Source: an uncultured Chthonomonas sp. | Lineage (GTDB): Bacteria > Armatimonadota > Chthonomonadetes > Chthonomonadales > Chthonomonadaceae | Assembly: GCA_903919615.1 (NCBI GenBank) | Contig: CAIXIX010000337.1 | Coordinates: 1 to 37,711 of the forward strand | Direction: 5' to 3' | Length of the DNA: 37,711 nt | In this document: one piece after another, positions 16,050-24,020 of the stretch | Layout of the letters: every line of letters begins with the position of its first letter | How positions within the stretch are numbered: the stretch's first letter is position 1 | The notes under the pieces: model-generated | Seen by the model: the letters and a program-made list of their open reading frames with translations, nothing else | Databases searched by the model: none | Told to the model about the DNA's origin: nothing | Position numbers and translations under genes: made by a program

Positions 16050-16895
16050 ATGGCGACTATGCGAGAAAGACCAACCACGCTAATCTCAGGTGGCACAGAA
16101 CGTGGCAGAGCTGTGGTGTCTGAATCGTTACATAACATTTCCATACCATTGGACCAGGCACATATGGATACTCTGGAGACTATTGATGCTGCAGGCGGCA
16201 TGGATCGCACGCCCGCTGCAGTACGCTCACCGATCGATTGTACGGAAAAATTTCAAAAAGGCTATTTGGATCCGGCGTTTCCCGTTAAGACGGTTTCCTA
16301 CGGGGGGCTAAAGCGGGCGTTCGACGTCGTGTTTGCGGCTGCTTTTATTCTGGTGACGTCTCCCGTTTTCCTGATTCTTGCGCTGCTTGTACGGATCACA
16401 TCCAAAGGCCCAGTGTTATTCCGTCAGATTCGCGTTGGACGAGGTGGCCGGTATTTTCACTGTTATAAGTTCCGGTCAATGTGCGTGGACGCGGAAGACC
16501 GCAAAGAGCAGTTAATGCACTTGAACGAGGCAGATGGCCCCGTATTTAAGATCAAAAACGACCCTCGAATAACGTCGTGCGGCATCTTCATGCGCAAGTT
16601 TAGCCTTGATGAACTTCCACAGTTCTTCAACGTGATTAAAGGGGATATGTCCGTCGTTGGCCCTCGCCCTCCTATACCCAGCGAAGTTGATCGGTACACT
16701 CAAAACGATAGGCGTCGCCTGAGCGTTGTGCCAGGTTTGACGTGCCTCTGGCAGATCGGTGGCCGCAGCAATTTGAACTTCGAGCGGTGGGTTCAACTCG
16801 ACCTTCAGTACATCGACAATATGTCGTTTACTGGTGACTTGAAGATCATTGCGCAAACAATCCCTGCGGTACTTACTGGTTCGGGCGCACACTAA
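16050..16895 (+). CDS. Undecaprenyl-phosphate sugar phosphotransferase (initiating glycan transferase)
   Basis: This bacterial sugar transferase (WcaJ/RfbP/PglC family) moves a sugar-1-phosphate onto undecaprenyl phosphate, the first step of glycan assembly. It is the short type: a disordered N-terminus of about 80 residues, one hydrophobic re-entrant or membrane helix (92-113), then the catalytic domain. Motifs are LFRQIRVGRGG (123-133), YKFRSM (139-144), the catalytic SLDELPQFFNVIKGDMSVVG (185-204) with Asp187-Glu188, and PGLTCLWQI (228-236). The donor (UDP-glucose, UDP-galactose or another) cannot be read from sequence. A strong terminator follows at once, so this gene is transcribed apart from galE. 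Confidence 0.94.
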   Translation: MATMRERPTTLISGGTERGRAVVSESLHNISIPLDQAHMDTLETIDAAGGMDRTPAAVRSPIDCTEKFQKGYLDPAFPVKTVSYGGLKRAFDVVFAAAFILVTSPVFLILALLVRITSKGPVLFRQIRVGRGGRYFHCYKFRSMCVDAEDRKEQLMHLNEADGPVFKIKNDPRITSCGIFMRKFSLDELPQFFNVIKGDMSVVGPRPPIPSEVDRYTQNDRRRLSVVPGLTCLWQIGGRSNLNFERWVQLDLQYIDNMSFTGDLKIIAQTIPAVLTGSGAH

Positions 16896-16920
16896 ATTCA
16901 GACAATCAGGTATGCAAAAG

Positions 16921-16956
16921 TCCCCCGCAACCATTGAGGAGTGCGGGGGATTTTTT
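16921..16956 (+). terminator. Intrinsic terminator after the sugar transferase
   Basis: TCCCCCGCA (16921-16929) pairs perfectly with TGCGGGGGA (16942-16950), followed by six T residues. This ends the initiating-transferase transcript. Confidence 0.93.
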
Positions 16957-17260
16957 GATTACTGTGAGTGCCTGCAATGCACCAAGAATAGCAGCATCGG
17001 CTGAACATGCTTTGTCTCCTCCATATCGCTGATGTGCACACACAATTATTCAGGTCACAGCAAGATTTTACGGCAGCAAGTCGATAGAGACAGTATCGGT
17101 ATTTGTTAACATCACTTACTCCAATTGTGTTTCCTCAGTTTGGCCGAATTGTCACCACACGCAGGATATGAACGAGACAGTGTCGATGTAAGGCCTCCCT
17201 CCTGATTAAGCAACGGGACTTATCGCGTATACTGATTACAAAACATAAGGAGCTTGGTAA
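16957..17260. other. Intergenic region with probable galE promoter
   Basis: No open frame here looks coding. TATACT at 17228-17233, with a weak TTAAGC 16 bases before it (17206-17211), would start transcription near 17240, about 20 bases before galE. AAGGAG just before the galE ATG is a good SD. The remaining sequence shows no clear repeat or RNA structure. Confidence 0.45.
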
Positions 17261-18235
17261 ATGATTCTCGTAACTGGCGGAGCGGGATATATTGGCAGCC
17301 ACTACGTGATGCAGGCCATTGAGGCTGGAGAATCGGTCGTTGTGCTGGATAACCTTGCTTACGGGCATCGTGAAGCCGTTGTTGATGGCGCTGAATTAAT
17401 CGTTGGAGACATGAGTGATCGCGGGCTATTGGACCAAATCTTCTCACAACATCGCATTGATGCAGTCGTACATTTCGCAGCATTTGCATACGTAGGTGAA
17501 TCGGTAACTGCCCCCCGCAAGTACTATCTTAACAACACCGTCGCAACCTTGAATGTATTGAATGCCATGGTGGACCACGGTGTTCTTAAATTCGTATTCT
17601 CGTCAACCTGTGCCACCTATGGCAACCCACAATATATGCCAATTGACGAGAAACATCCGCAGTCGCCAATCAATCCCTATGGAGAGAGCAAATTTTTCGT
17701 TGAGAAGATGCTTCAAGCATATAACAACGCATATGGCCTCCGATTCTGCGCGCTCCGTTACTTCAATGCTGCGGGAGCCGACCCGGAGGGAAAGATCGGT
17801 GAGAGCCACGATCCAGAGACGCACCTTATCCCCCTTGTACTGCAGACCGCAACTGGTCAACGAGATACCATAAGCATATTCGGTACGGATTACGACACAC
17901 CAGACGGCACATGCATTCGGGATTACATCCATATATTGGATCTGGCGCGTGCTCACGGGCTTTCACTTAAACGCCTTCGTGACGGCGCAGAGAGTGGCTT
18001 CTTTAACCTTGGAACGGAGACCGGTATTTCCGTAACTGAAGTGATTGAAACATGCCGTAGAATTACTGGCAAGCCAATTCCAACGCTTTTCAAAGATCGC
18101 CGCCCGGGCGATCCTGCCAGACTTGTAGCGAGTGCGACGAAGGCACGCACAGAACTTGGCTGGGAACCGCAATTTGCGGACCTGGACAGCATAGTTAGAA
18201 CTGCATGGACGTGGGAGCAAAACCGAAGATACTAA
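17261..18235 (+). CDS. galE: UDP-glucose 4-epimerase
   Basis: GalE interconverts UDP-glucose and UDP-galactose (or the N-acetyl forms) with tightly bound NAD. It is 324 residues, close to the usual length. The NAD-binding GGAGYIGSH is at 6-14, the catalytic SSTCATYG at 114-121, and Tyr140-x3-Lys144 in NPYGESK. NAAGADPEGKIGESHDPETH is the usual GalE substrate-loop region. An AAGGAG SD lies ten bases before the ATG. The gene is immediately followed by rmlA and probably leads the nucleotide-sugar operon, supplying galactose-type donors for the glycan. Confidence 0.96.
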   Translation: MILVTGGAGYIGSHYVMQAIEAGESVVVLDNLAYGHREAVVDGAELIVGDMSDRGLLDQIFSQHRIDAVVHFAAFAYVGESVTAPRKYYLNNTVATLNVLNAMVDHGVLKFVFSSTCATYGNPQYMPIDEKHPQSPINPYGESKFFVEKMLQAYNNAYGLRFCALRYFNAAGADPEGKIGESHDPETHLIPLVLQTATGQRDTISIFGTDYDTPDGTCIRDYIHILDLARAHGLSLKRLRDGAESGFFNLGTETGISVTEVIETCRRITGKPIPTLFKDRRPGDPARLVASATKARTELGWEPQFADLDSIVRTAWTWEQNRRY

Positions 18236-18268
18236 ATGGCGACCGCCACGAAGCTTGGAGGCCAAAAA

Positions 18269-19150
18269 ATGAAGGGTATTGTACTTGCTGGGGGAAGTGG
18301 AACGCGCCTCTACCCCGTTACTCATGCCGTATCGAAGCAGTTATTACCGATCTACGATAAACCAATGGTTTATCATCCGGTATCCACGTTGATGCTCGCG
18401 GGAATTCGTGAGATACTCCTCATATCAACACCGGTTGATTTACCCCTCTTTGAAAGATTGCTGGGAGATGGCAGCCAGTACGGTATTGAGATCCAATATG
18501 CGGCTCAGCCGCGACCCGAGGGGCTGGCGCAGGCTTTTCATATAGGAAAGCAGTTTTTGGCCGGCGGTCCCGCATCGCTCGTTCTCGGAGACAACATCTT
18601 CTATGGAGATGGACTCAAAGAGCGCTTGTGCAGTGCAGCCGCCCGAACGAGTGGAGCCACCATCTTTGGCTATCGTGTAAAGGACCCAGAGAGATACGGC
18701 GTGATGGAGTTCGACGGCGAAAATCGCGTGATTTCGCTAGAGGAAAAGCCTTCAGCTCCGAAGTCTCATTACGCCATTGTGGGCCTCTACTTCTACGATA
18801 ACCAGATTACAGACATCGCAGCCAATATTGAGCCCAGCGCTCGTGGAGAGCTAGAGATAACGGATGTAAACAAAGTCTATCTTGACAGAGGCATGCTTCA
18901 AGCAGAGCTGCTAGGCAGAGGGATAGCATGGCTCGACACGGGAACACACGACTCCCTTTTGCAGGCCAGTAACTATATTGAAGCGATCCAGAACAGACAG
19001 GGCCTTAAGGTTGCATGCCTTGAGGAGATCGCGTTTCAGCAAGGATACATTTCCGCAGACCAGGTATTGGCACAGGCTTCACGATTGGGTAAGACTGAAT
19101 ACAGTCAGTACCTGTCGCGCCTCGTAACGGACGATCCCGTTCGAGATTAA
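18269..19150 (+). CDS. rmlA: Glucose-1-phosphate thymidylyltransferase RmlA
   Basis: RmlA joins dTTP and glucose-1-phosphate into dTDP-glucose, the first step to dTDP-rhamnose and other dTDP-deoxysugars. The nucleotide-binding GGSGTRLYP (8-16), [11 protein letters not shown] (23-33), [11 protein letters not shown] (80-90) and LGDNIFYG (106-113) are all intact. The protein has 293 residues, the normal length. I use the ATG at 18269 because GGAGG precedes it by seven bases and the family starts with MKGIVLAGG. The frame can be extended to an ATG at 18236 touching the galE stop, but that adds 11 non-conserved residues. It is closely linked to galE and lies ahead of a GNAT gene. Confidence 0.96.
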   Translation: MKGIVLAGGSGTRLYPVTHAVSKQLLPIYDKPMVYHPVSTLMLAGIREILLISTPVDLPLFERLLGDGSQYGIEIQYAAQPRPEGLAQAFHIGKQFLAGGPASLVLGDNIFYGDGLKERLCSAAARTSGATIFGYRVKDPERYGVMEFDGENRVISLEEKPSAPKSHYAIVGLYFYDNQITDIAANIEPSARGELEITDVNKVYLDRGMLQAELLGRGIAWLDTGTHDSLLQASNYIEAIQNRQGLKVACLEEIAFQQGYISADQVLAQASRLGKTEYSQYLSRLVTDDPVRD

Positions 19151-19173
19151 TAGACACAACTAGGACAATTAAG

Positions 19174-20037
19174 ATGGTTGAGCTACTTCCCGAAGCTGAC
19201 GGTTTTTTGGTTCGCCCGATGACTCGTCAGGACCTCACACATGCATACAAATGGTCACTTGAAGAGGGCTGGAATATTGGTCGCTACGACCATGATGCAT
19301 TTTATGCGACCGATCCGGCCGGGTTCTTCATTGGCGAGCTTAATGGCGAGCCCATCGGAAGTGTAAGCGGCGTTGCATACGGCGAAAGCTACGGTTTCGT
19401 AGGAATATACATACTGCGTCCAGAGTACAGAGGCAAGGGCTACGGCATACGGATCTTTAATGCCGCAATGGAGCACCTCGCAGGGAGGTGCATTGGCCTT
19501 GATGGTGTAATCGCTCAACAAGACAATTACCGCAGAAGCGGCTTCACATTTGAGTACAGGAATATACGCTATCAGTGGAAACCGACTTCCTCACCTCGAA
19601 TTCCAGATGGAATTGTCTCTGCATTGGATGTACCATTCGAACTGCTCGCTGCGTACGACGCTGACCATTTTCTCGCGAGGCGTGATGCTTTCCTGAGCCG
19701 CTGGATATCCCTGCCAGAAGCGAGCCCGCTCGTATCCGTCACGAACGGACGCATTGATGGCTTTGGCATGATCCGAAGATTCGCAAGCGGATGGTCCATT
19801 GGGCCGTTGTTTGCAGACACACCTGAGATTGCAGAAACGCTTCTAACTTCGCTAGGCAGCAACCATCCCGGTGAAGATGTTTACCTCGATGTTCCCGAAG
19901 TCAATGCGGCCGCCCTCGCCATGGCTAAGGCGCATAACATGTCGCCTGTTTTCGAAACAGCGCGGATGTACACAGGGCCAGCCCCCAAGCTGCCCCTCGA
20001 TGAGATCTTCGGCGTCACCACCTACGAATTGGGGTAG
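19174..20037 (+). CDS. GNAT acetyltransferase with YitH/HsdE-like second domain
   Basis: The 287-residue protein opens with a GNAT fold: FLVRPMTRQDL as first strand and VGIYILRPEYRGKGYG (76-91) as the acetyl-CoA pyrophosphate-binding motif. From about residue 140 a second domain follows (DGFGMIRRFASGWSIGPLFADT), resembling the Acetyltransf_18 half seen in two-domain GNAT proteins. The acceptor is unknown. Because it lies between rmlA and rmlC-like, an amino group on a dTDP-sugar is a reasonable guess, but two-domain GNATs of this kind also occur outside glycan loci. The ATG at 19174 follows a weak SD (ACTAGGA about 11 bases before). Confidence 0.8.
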   Translation: MVELLPEADGFLVRPMTRQDLTHAYKWSLEEGWNIGRYDHDAFYATDPAGFFIGELNGEPIGSVSGVAYGESYGFVGIYILRPEYRGKGYGIRIFNAAMEHLAGRCIGLDGVIAQQDNYRRSGFTFEYRNIRYQWKPTSSPRIPDGIVSALDVPFELLAAYDADHFLARRDAFLSRWISLPEASPLVSVTNGRIDGFGMIRRFASGWSIGPLFADTPEIAETLLTSLGSNHPGEDVYLDVPEVNAAALAMAKAHNMSPVFETARMYTGPAPKLPLDEIFGVTTYELG

Positions 20038-20083
20038 AATCCACAACCGGGTCAAACGAACAATTGAAAGTGAGTATTTAAGG

Positions 20084-20551
20084 ATGAGCAGCGCCGAAAT
20101 CGAAACACCAATTCCTGGCGTCATTACCAAACAGCTTAATAAATGGGCCGATTCGCGCGGCTGGCTGGTTGAGCTGTTTCGTGACGATGAACTGCCCGAT
20201 GGATTTGAACCCACTATGGGATACCTCTCCGTAACACACCCGGGAGTACCACGCGGCCCGCATGAACATCGCGACCAGTCTGACGGCTTTGTATTTCTCT
20301 CTGGTACCTTCGAGATTACTTTATGGGAGAACCGCGGCGATCGTGAGAAGATAAAGCAGGTAATTATTGCCGGCGCCGAAAATCCAATTTTCCTCGTCGT
20401 TCCACCGGGGGTTGTTCACGCGTACCGAAATATTGGTTCCGAGGACGCATTCGTCCTGAATTTTCCAGATCGCCTCTACGCTGGATGGGCGAAAAAAGAG
20501 CCCGTAGATGAGATTCGACACGAGGAGATAGATTCGGAGTTCAAGTTATGA
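20084..20551 (+). CDS. dTDP-4-dehydrorhamnose 3,5-epimerase family cupin (RmlC-like)
   Basis: This single-domain cupin of 155 residues is shorter than typical RmlC (about 180). DSRGWLVELFR (23-33) matches the DxRG..E.F start of RmlC. RGPHEH (57-62) replaces the usual RGLHYQ while keeping the likely catalytic His60. VVPPGVVHAYRNIG (105-118) gives the second cupin motif, and Tyr132 may be the acid. It may be a 3,5-epimerase, a 3-epimerase or a 3,4-ketoisomerase acting on the RmlB product; the sequence favours the epimerase family. The start is the ATG at 20084; a frame extension to the left would overlap the GNAT gene. Its TGA overlaps the rmlB ATG (ATGA). Confidence 0.8.
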   Translation: MSSAEIETPIPGVITKQLNKWADSRGWLVELFRDDELPDGFEPTMGYLSVTHPGVPRGPHEHRDQSDGFVFLSGTFEITLWENRGDREKIKQVIIAGAENPIFLVVPPGVVHAYRNIGSEDAFVLNFPDRLYAGWAKKEPVDEIRHEEIDSEFKL

Positions 20552-21600
20552 GCTCATCAAAGACAGTGCTGGTTACCGGCGGCGCCGGTTTCATAGGAAG
20601 CAACTACTGTCGCTACGTGCTTAAGAATCATCCGGATTATCGCGTTGTCGCGCTCGATGCGCTCACTTATGCGGGCAACCTATCGACGATGGCGGATATG
20701 CAGAACAATCCAGAGACTGCGCCGCGATTTAAGTTTTATCCTGGAAAGATCCAGGACGAAACGGTTGTAAATGGCATTATCAAGGCTGAGAAGATTGACT
20801 TTATCGTCAATTTTGCGGCAGAAAGCCACAACGACAGGTCTATACTCGATCCCGGCAGCTTTATTCAGACAGATGTGTATGGGGTCTTTACTCTGTTGGA
20901 TGCTGTCCGACGCCACGGTGTAGAGCGGATGTGCCACATATCGACAGACGAAGTTTACGGTACCATCGATGATGGTCAGTTTACAGAATCGAGCCCGATA
21001 GAGCCCAACACCCCCTACTCTGCCAGTAAAGCTGGCGGCGAACTTCAGGTTCGCGCTCATCGAATCACCTACGGAACGCCCACAGTAATCACACGCTGCG
21101 GTAACAACTTCGGGCCCTTCCAATATCCGGAAAAGTTGATCCCCTTCTTTGTATCCAGACTTATCGACTACAAGAAGGTGCCCCTTTATGGCTCTGGCCA
21201 GCAGGTTCGAGACTGGGTATACGTGATGGACCACTGCTCCGGTATTGACCACGTGCTGCATTACGGGGTTACCGGTGAGGCCTATAATATCGGCTCCGAT
21301 TGTGAAAAGCCCAATATCGATATCACGCATCGTCTCCTGAAACTCTTAGATCGCCCGGAATCGCTCATCAAGCAGATTGGAGATCCCAGAGGCGGCGCAC
21401 ACGATAAGAGATACAGCATCGACGCTTCAAAGTTGAAGTCGATAGGGTGGAAACCAGCTTACAACTTTGAGGAAGCGCTTGAGAGCACTGTACGGTGGTA
21501 CTTGGACAATCAGTCATGGTGGCGAGACATAACCGCGACAAGCGACTACCAGCAGTTCGTTGCCAGTTTCTATGGCAAGTACCTAGGTGAGGACCTTTAA
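20548..21600 (+). CDS. rmlB: dTDP-glucose 4,6-dehydratase RmlB
   Basis: RmlB converts dTDP-glucose to dTDP-4-keto-6-deoxyglucose, the branch point for rhamnose and for 3- or 4-amino deoxysugars. It is 350 residues with GGAGFIGSN (11-19), AESHNDRS (91-98), STDEVYG (132-138) carrying the dehydratase pair Asp134-Glu135, and Tyr157-x3-Lys161 in YSASK. RCGNNFGP and the substrate-binding YGSGQQVRDW stretch are present. The four-base overlap with the cupin gene shows translational coupling. No rmlD follows, so the last reductase, if the product is rhamnose, lies elsewhere. Confidence 0.97.
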   Translation: MSSSKTVLVTGGAGFIGSNYCRYVLKNHPDYRVVALDALTYAGNLSTMADMQNNPETAPRFKFYPGKIQDETVVNGIIKAEKIDFIVNFAAESHNDRSILDPGSFIQTDVYGVFTLLDAVRRHGVERMCHISTDEVYGTIDDGQFTESSPIEPNTPYSASKAGGELQVRAHRITYGTPTVITRCGNNFGPFQYPEKLIPFFVSRLIDYKKVPLYGSGQQVRDWVYVMDHCSGIDHVLHYGVTGEAYNIGSDCEKPNIDITHRLLKLLDRPESLIKQIGDPRGGAHDKRYSIDASKLKSIGWKPAYNFEEALESTVRWYLDNQSWWRDITATSDYQQFVASFYGKYLGEDL

Positions 21601-21916
21601 CGGCTTCAACTGCACGCCGGGAATATATGAACAATGGGTGTCGGTCTCGATGGCATTACGAGGTCGCGTGTCGAATTTGCGCGGCACAGCGGAGGGCGGC
21701 CGCGTTGATTCGACGGTAACGCTTCTTTGCCCGAAAAATCTTGTCTGTTACGCGTGACCGTTTGCTTGACCGGCTTAGGGTGCACGCGCCATAATCTTGA
21801 GTCAGCAGCAATTGGTCGGGCATACCGGTTTGCCGTTTCGGGCCGAGAGCTGTATTGGCAGCCGGTTGCGAGGTTTTAATTTTTGCCATCCGGCGTTTCG
21901 GTTTAGGAGCTACTCT
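21601..21916. other. Intergenic region with promoter for the second GNAT gene
   Basis: TTGACC (21766-21771) and CATAAT (21790-21795), 18 bases apart, make a fair sigma70-like promoter with a start near 21802 and a leader of about 115 bases. The open frame here is an in-frame extension of the next gene and lacks an SD. No terminator is seen after rmlB. Confidence 0.45.
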
Positions 21917-22510
21917 GTGACACGCGAAAACTTGTGCGCGGGCGATGGGCCGTGGGCCGTAGATCACTTGCTCAATACGGGCCAGCGCGTATCTGTCAGG
22001 CCCCTCCGAAGTGATGACGTTTCGCGGCTGGGCGATTACCTATTGTCTCTCTCGGAAGAGACGCGCCGTCGGTGGTCGCCCCACGGGTTCGATCGCGATG
22101 CCGCGGTTGCTGTATGCAACGGGTTAGGGTCGGATGACGTGGTTCGGCTTGTTGCTACGACTAGTGCCGATGGTGATGACCAGATAATCGCATACCTGCT
22201 TGTCAAGCTTGGCGTTCGGGAACGCGAGTCGGTTCGATACGCTGCTTACGGCATCGCTCTTGACAACGATTTTGACTGTACTTTCGCTCCGTCCGTTGCT
22301 GATGCCTATCAGAACTCAGGTCTCGGCAGCCGCATGCTTCAGCACGTGAAATCGGTGCTGCGGTGTATCGGGCGGGAGCGCGTCGTTCTTTGGGGCGGTG
22401 TTCAGGAGACTAACCTGCGCGGCATACACTTCTATACGAAGGCGGGTTTCGTTAAGGTAGGTGAATTTTATACGGATAAAAACAATTGGGATATGTTAGT
22501 TGAACTTTAG
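21917..22510 (+). CDS. GNAT family N-acetyltransferase
   Basis: This single GNAT domain has 197 residues. VSVRPLRSDDVSRLGDYL (25-42) is the first strand and helix. QNSGLGSRML (132-141) is the acetyl-CoA-binding turn, followed by VLWGGVQETNLRGIHFYTKAGF, the typical last strands with an N-x-R-x-x-x-F-Y-x-x-x-G-F pattern. I choose the GTG at 21917 because TTAGGAG lies seven bases before it; the frame is open 40 codons further to 21797, but that region contains the promoter. Within the glycan locus it may acylate an amino sugar. It is set apart by more than 300 bases on each side, unlike the compact genes around it. Confidence 0.82.
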   Translation: MTRENLCAGDGPWAVDHLLNTGQRVSVRPLRSDDVSRLGDYLLSLSEETRRRWSPHGFDRDAAVAVCNGLGSDDVVRLVATTSADGDDQIIAYLLVKLGVRERESVRYAAYGIALDNDFDCTFAPSVADAYQNSGLGSRMLQHVKSVLRCIGRERVVLWGGVQETNLRGIHFYTKAGFVKVGEFYTDKNNWDMLVEL

Positions 22511-23171
22511 GCGGGCTTTTGGTTGCTACCATTCGGCTGGAACTGTGCTGTGATGCGTTTTGCGGTCGCAGAATTCGGGTTTCTGGTGCAAGTTCATGGG
22601 GGCGATACGCGCTGCTTAGGTTTTTGTGAGTGTCATGGTGAGATATGTTCGTTCGCGTCGATTGGTGCGGAGGTTCTCTGTTATGCGGGTCGCGCTTTCG
22701 GTCTTCGGCGATAATTTCAAACAGATCGCCTGTTCGTCCTGAGCCACACAGGATTGGAGAGGTATTCTGCTGCGGATAACGCCCGTGCGCCTTTACCCTA
22801 AACGGCCGCGTCTCAAAATCTGACCACGCTATGGCATGGAATGTGCACTTTGGCATCTGGAGTCGCCGGCAACACCGGTTAATGACCTCAATCTCGCTGC
22901 AGCGAAAAAATGCTGACATCAATGCGATGATCGTCTCCAGCATGATGACAAGCACGTGAAGCTTCTCAACGGTTTTTAGTGCGCAAATGTCAACTTTTAA
23001 CCGGCCGTTGGTGCTTTGCTTCAGCCACTTTGGTCCCTGCTCCAAAGTGCGAAGCGAGCGCTCGATTGGCCGTGCGCTCGAGATCGGGCACGATCCCTTA
23101 GGGTATACTTAGTCCGACACTTAGCCTGATACCACATTACATTGTTTGGCGGGAGCACTACACTAGGCCAT
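22511..23171. other. 660-base gap without a convincing gene
   Basis: A 197-codon minus-strand frame spans most of the gap but becomes His/Ser/Pro-rich, unlike a protein, and has no recognised domain. A 10-base palindrome CGAGCGCTCG at 23055-23064 is followed by a further GCGCTCG (23074-23080). A TATACT -10 candidate lies at 23104-23109, about 60 bases before the exporter gene, without a good -35. This may be decayed coding DNA; I could not identify a relic. Confidence 0.45.
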
Positions 23172-24020
23172 ATGGAAACAAGCTCAACGGCGACTCGTGC
23201 GCCGCTATATACGATTAGGCCAAGCACCGGCTGGTCCGCCGTTAATCTTAAAGAACTCCTTCAATACCGTGATCTCCTATTCGTATTTGCCAGTCGCGAT
23301 GTTAAGTTGCGATATCGGCAAACTCTCCTTGGTCCAGTATGGATTCTGCTGCAGCCTTTGATGGGCGCCGGCGTCCTGTCATTCGTTTTTGGCGGTATAG
23401 CCAAACTTAAGGCCCCAGGACACATGCCTATCTTTGTATACAGCTTTACGGGCATGCTTGGCTGGAACGTGTTCTCTGGCCTCATTTCCAAAGTAAGTGT
23501 CTCATTGGTCGGAAACACTCACCTTATCTCGAAAGTCTATTTTCCGAGACTGTTGCTGCCATTCTCTACCATTTTCGGAGTACTCATCGATTTTACTGCT
23601 GCGCTCCTCATTGTGCCGTTTCTGCTGGTTGCATTCCACATTACTCCAGGCTTACCGCTGCTAATGCTTCCGGTTTGGGTTTTTCTACTCGCCCTCATGG
23701 GTATGGGGATCGGCCTCTGTGCTTCCGCTGTTATGGTCCTCTATCGGGATGTCTCTCCGATGGTCAGTGTCGTTATGGGATTCCTGCCGTACATCAGTGC
23801 TGTGGGGTTTGATCTAACGCAAGTTCGGCCGGAGTTCAAACACATTGTTGTGTATAATCCGATCATCGGGTTACTGGAAGGCATGAGGTGGTCTCTCGTA
23901 AACCTGCCATTCAGTGGAAGCGCAAATCTCGCTTATTCCGTGGTGGCATCGGTCGCGATCTTTTTCCTCGGCATAATGGCATTTAAGAGAATGGAAAGGA
24001 TATTCGCGGATGTCATCTAG
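23172..24020 (+). CDS. ABC-2 type polysaccharide export permease (Wzm-like)
   Basis: This is the membrane half of an exporter that moves undecaprenyl-linked glycans across the inner membrane. It is 282 residues with about six membrane helices. The cytoplasmic N-terminus carries the family's RDVKLRYRQTLLGPVWILLQ (42-61) just before the first helix. ASAVMVLYRDV, ahead of the last helices, is also typical. I choose the ATG at 23172, preceded by CTAGG; the frame can be read from a TTG at 23142. Its last 11 bases overlap the ATPase gene, so the two subunits are coupled. The partner's sugar-binding tail shows that the substrate is a finished glycan. Confidence 0.93.
   Translation: METSSTATRAPLYTIRPSTGWSAVNLKELLQYRDLLFVFASRDVKLRYRQTLLGPVWILLQPLMGAGVLSFVFGGIAKLKAPGHMPIFVYSFTGMLGWNVFSGLISKVSVSLVGNTHLISKVYFPRLLLPFSTIFGVLIDFTAALLIVPFLLVAFHITPGLPLLMLPVWVFLLALMGMGIGLCASAVMVLYRDVSPMVSVVMGFLPYISAVGFDLTQVRPEFKHIVVYNPIIGLLEGMRWSLVNLPFSGSANLAYSVVASVAIFFLGIMAFKRMERIFADVI

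Noticed and set aside
22452-23045. A 197-codon minus-strand frame in the gap before the exporter
   Set aside because: The first third is faintly protein-like, but the rest is His/Ser/Pro-rich and it overlaps the end of the GNAT gene. No SD or domain was seen. Kept only as a possible relic.
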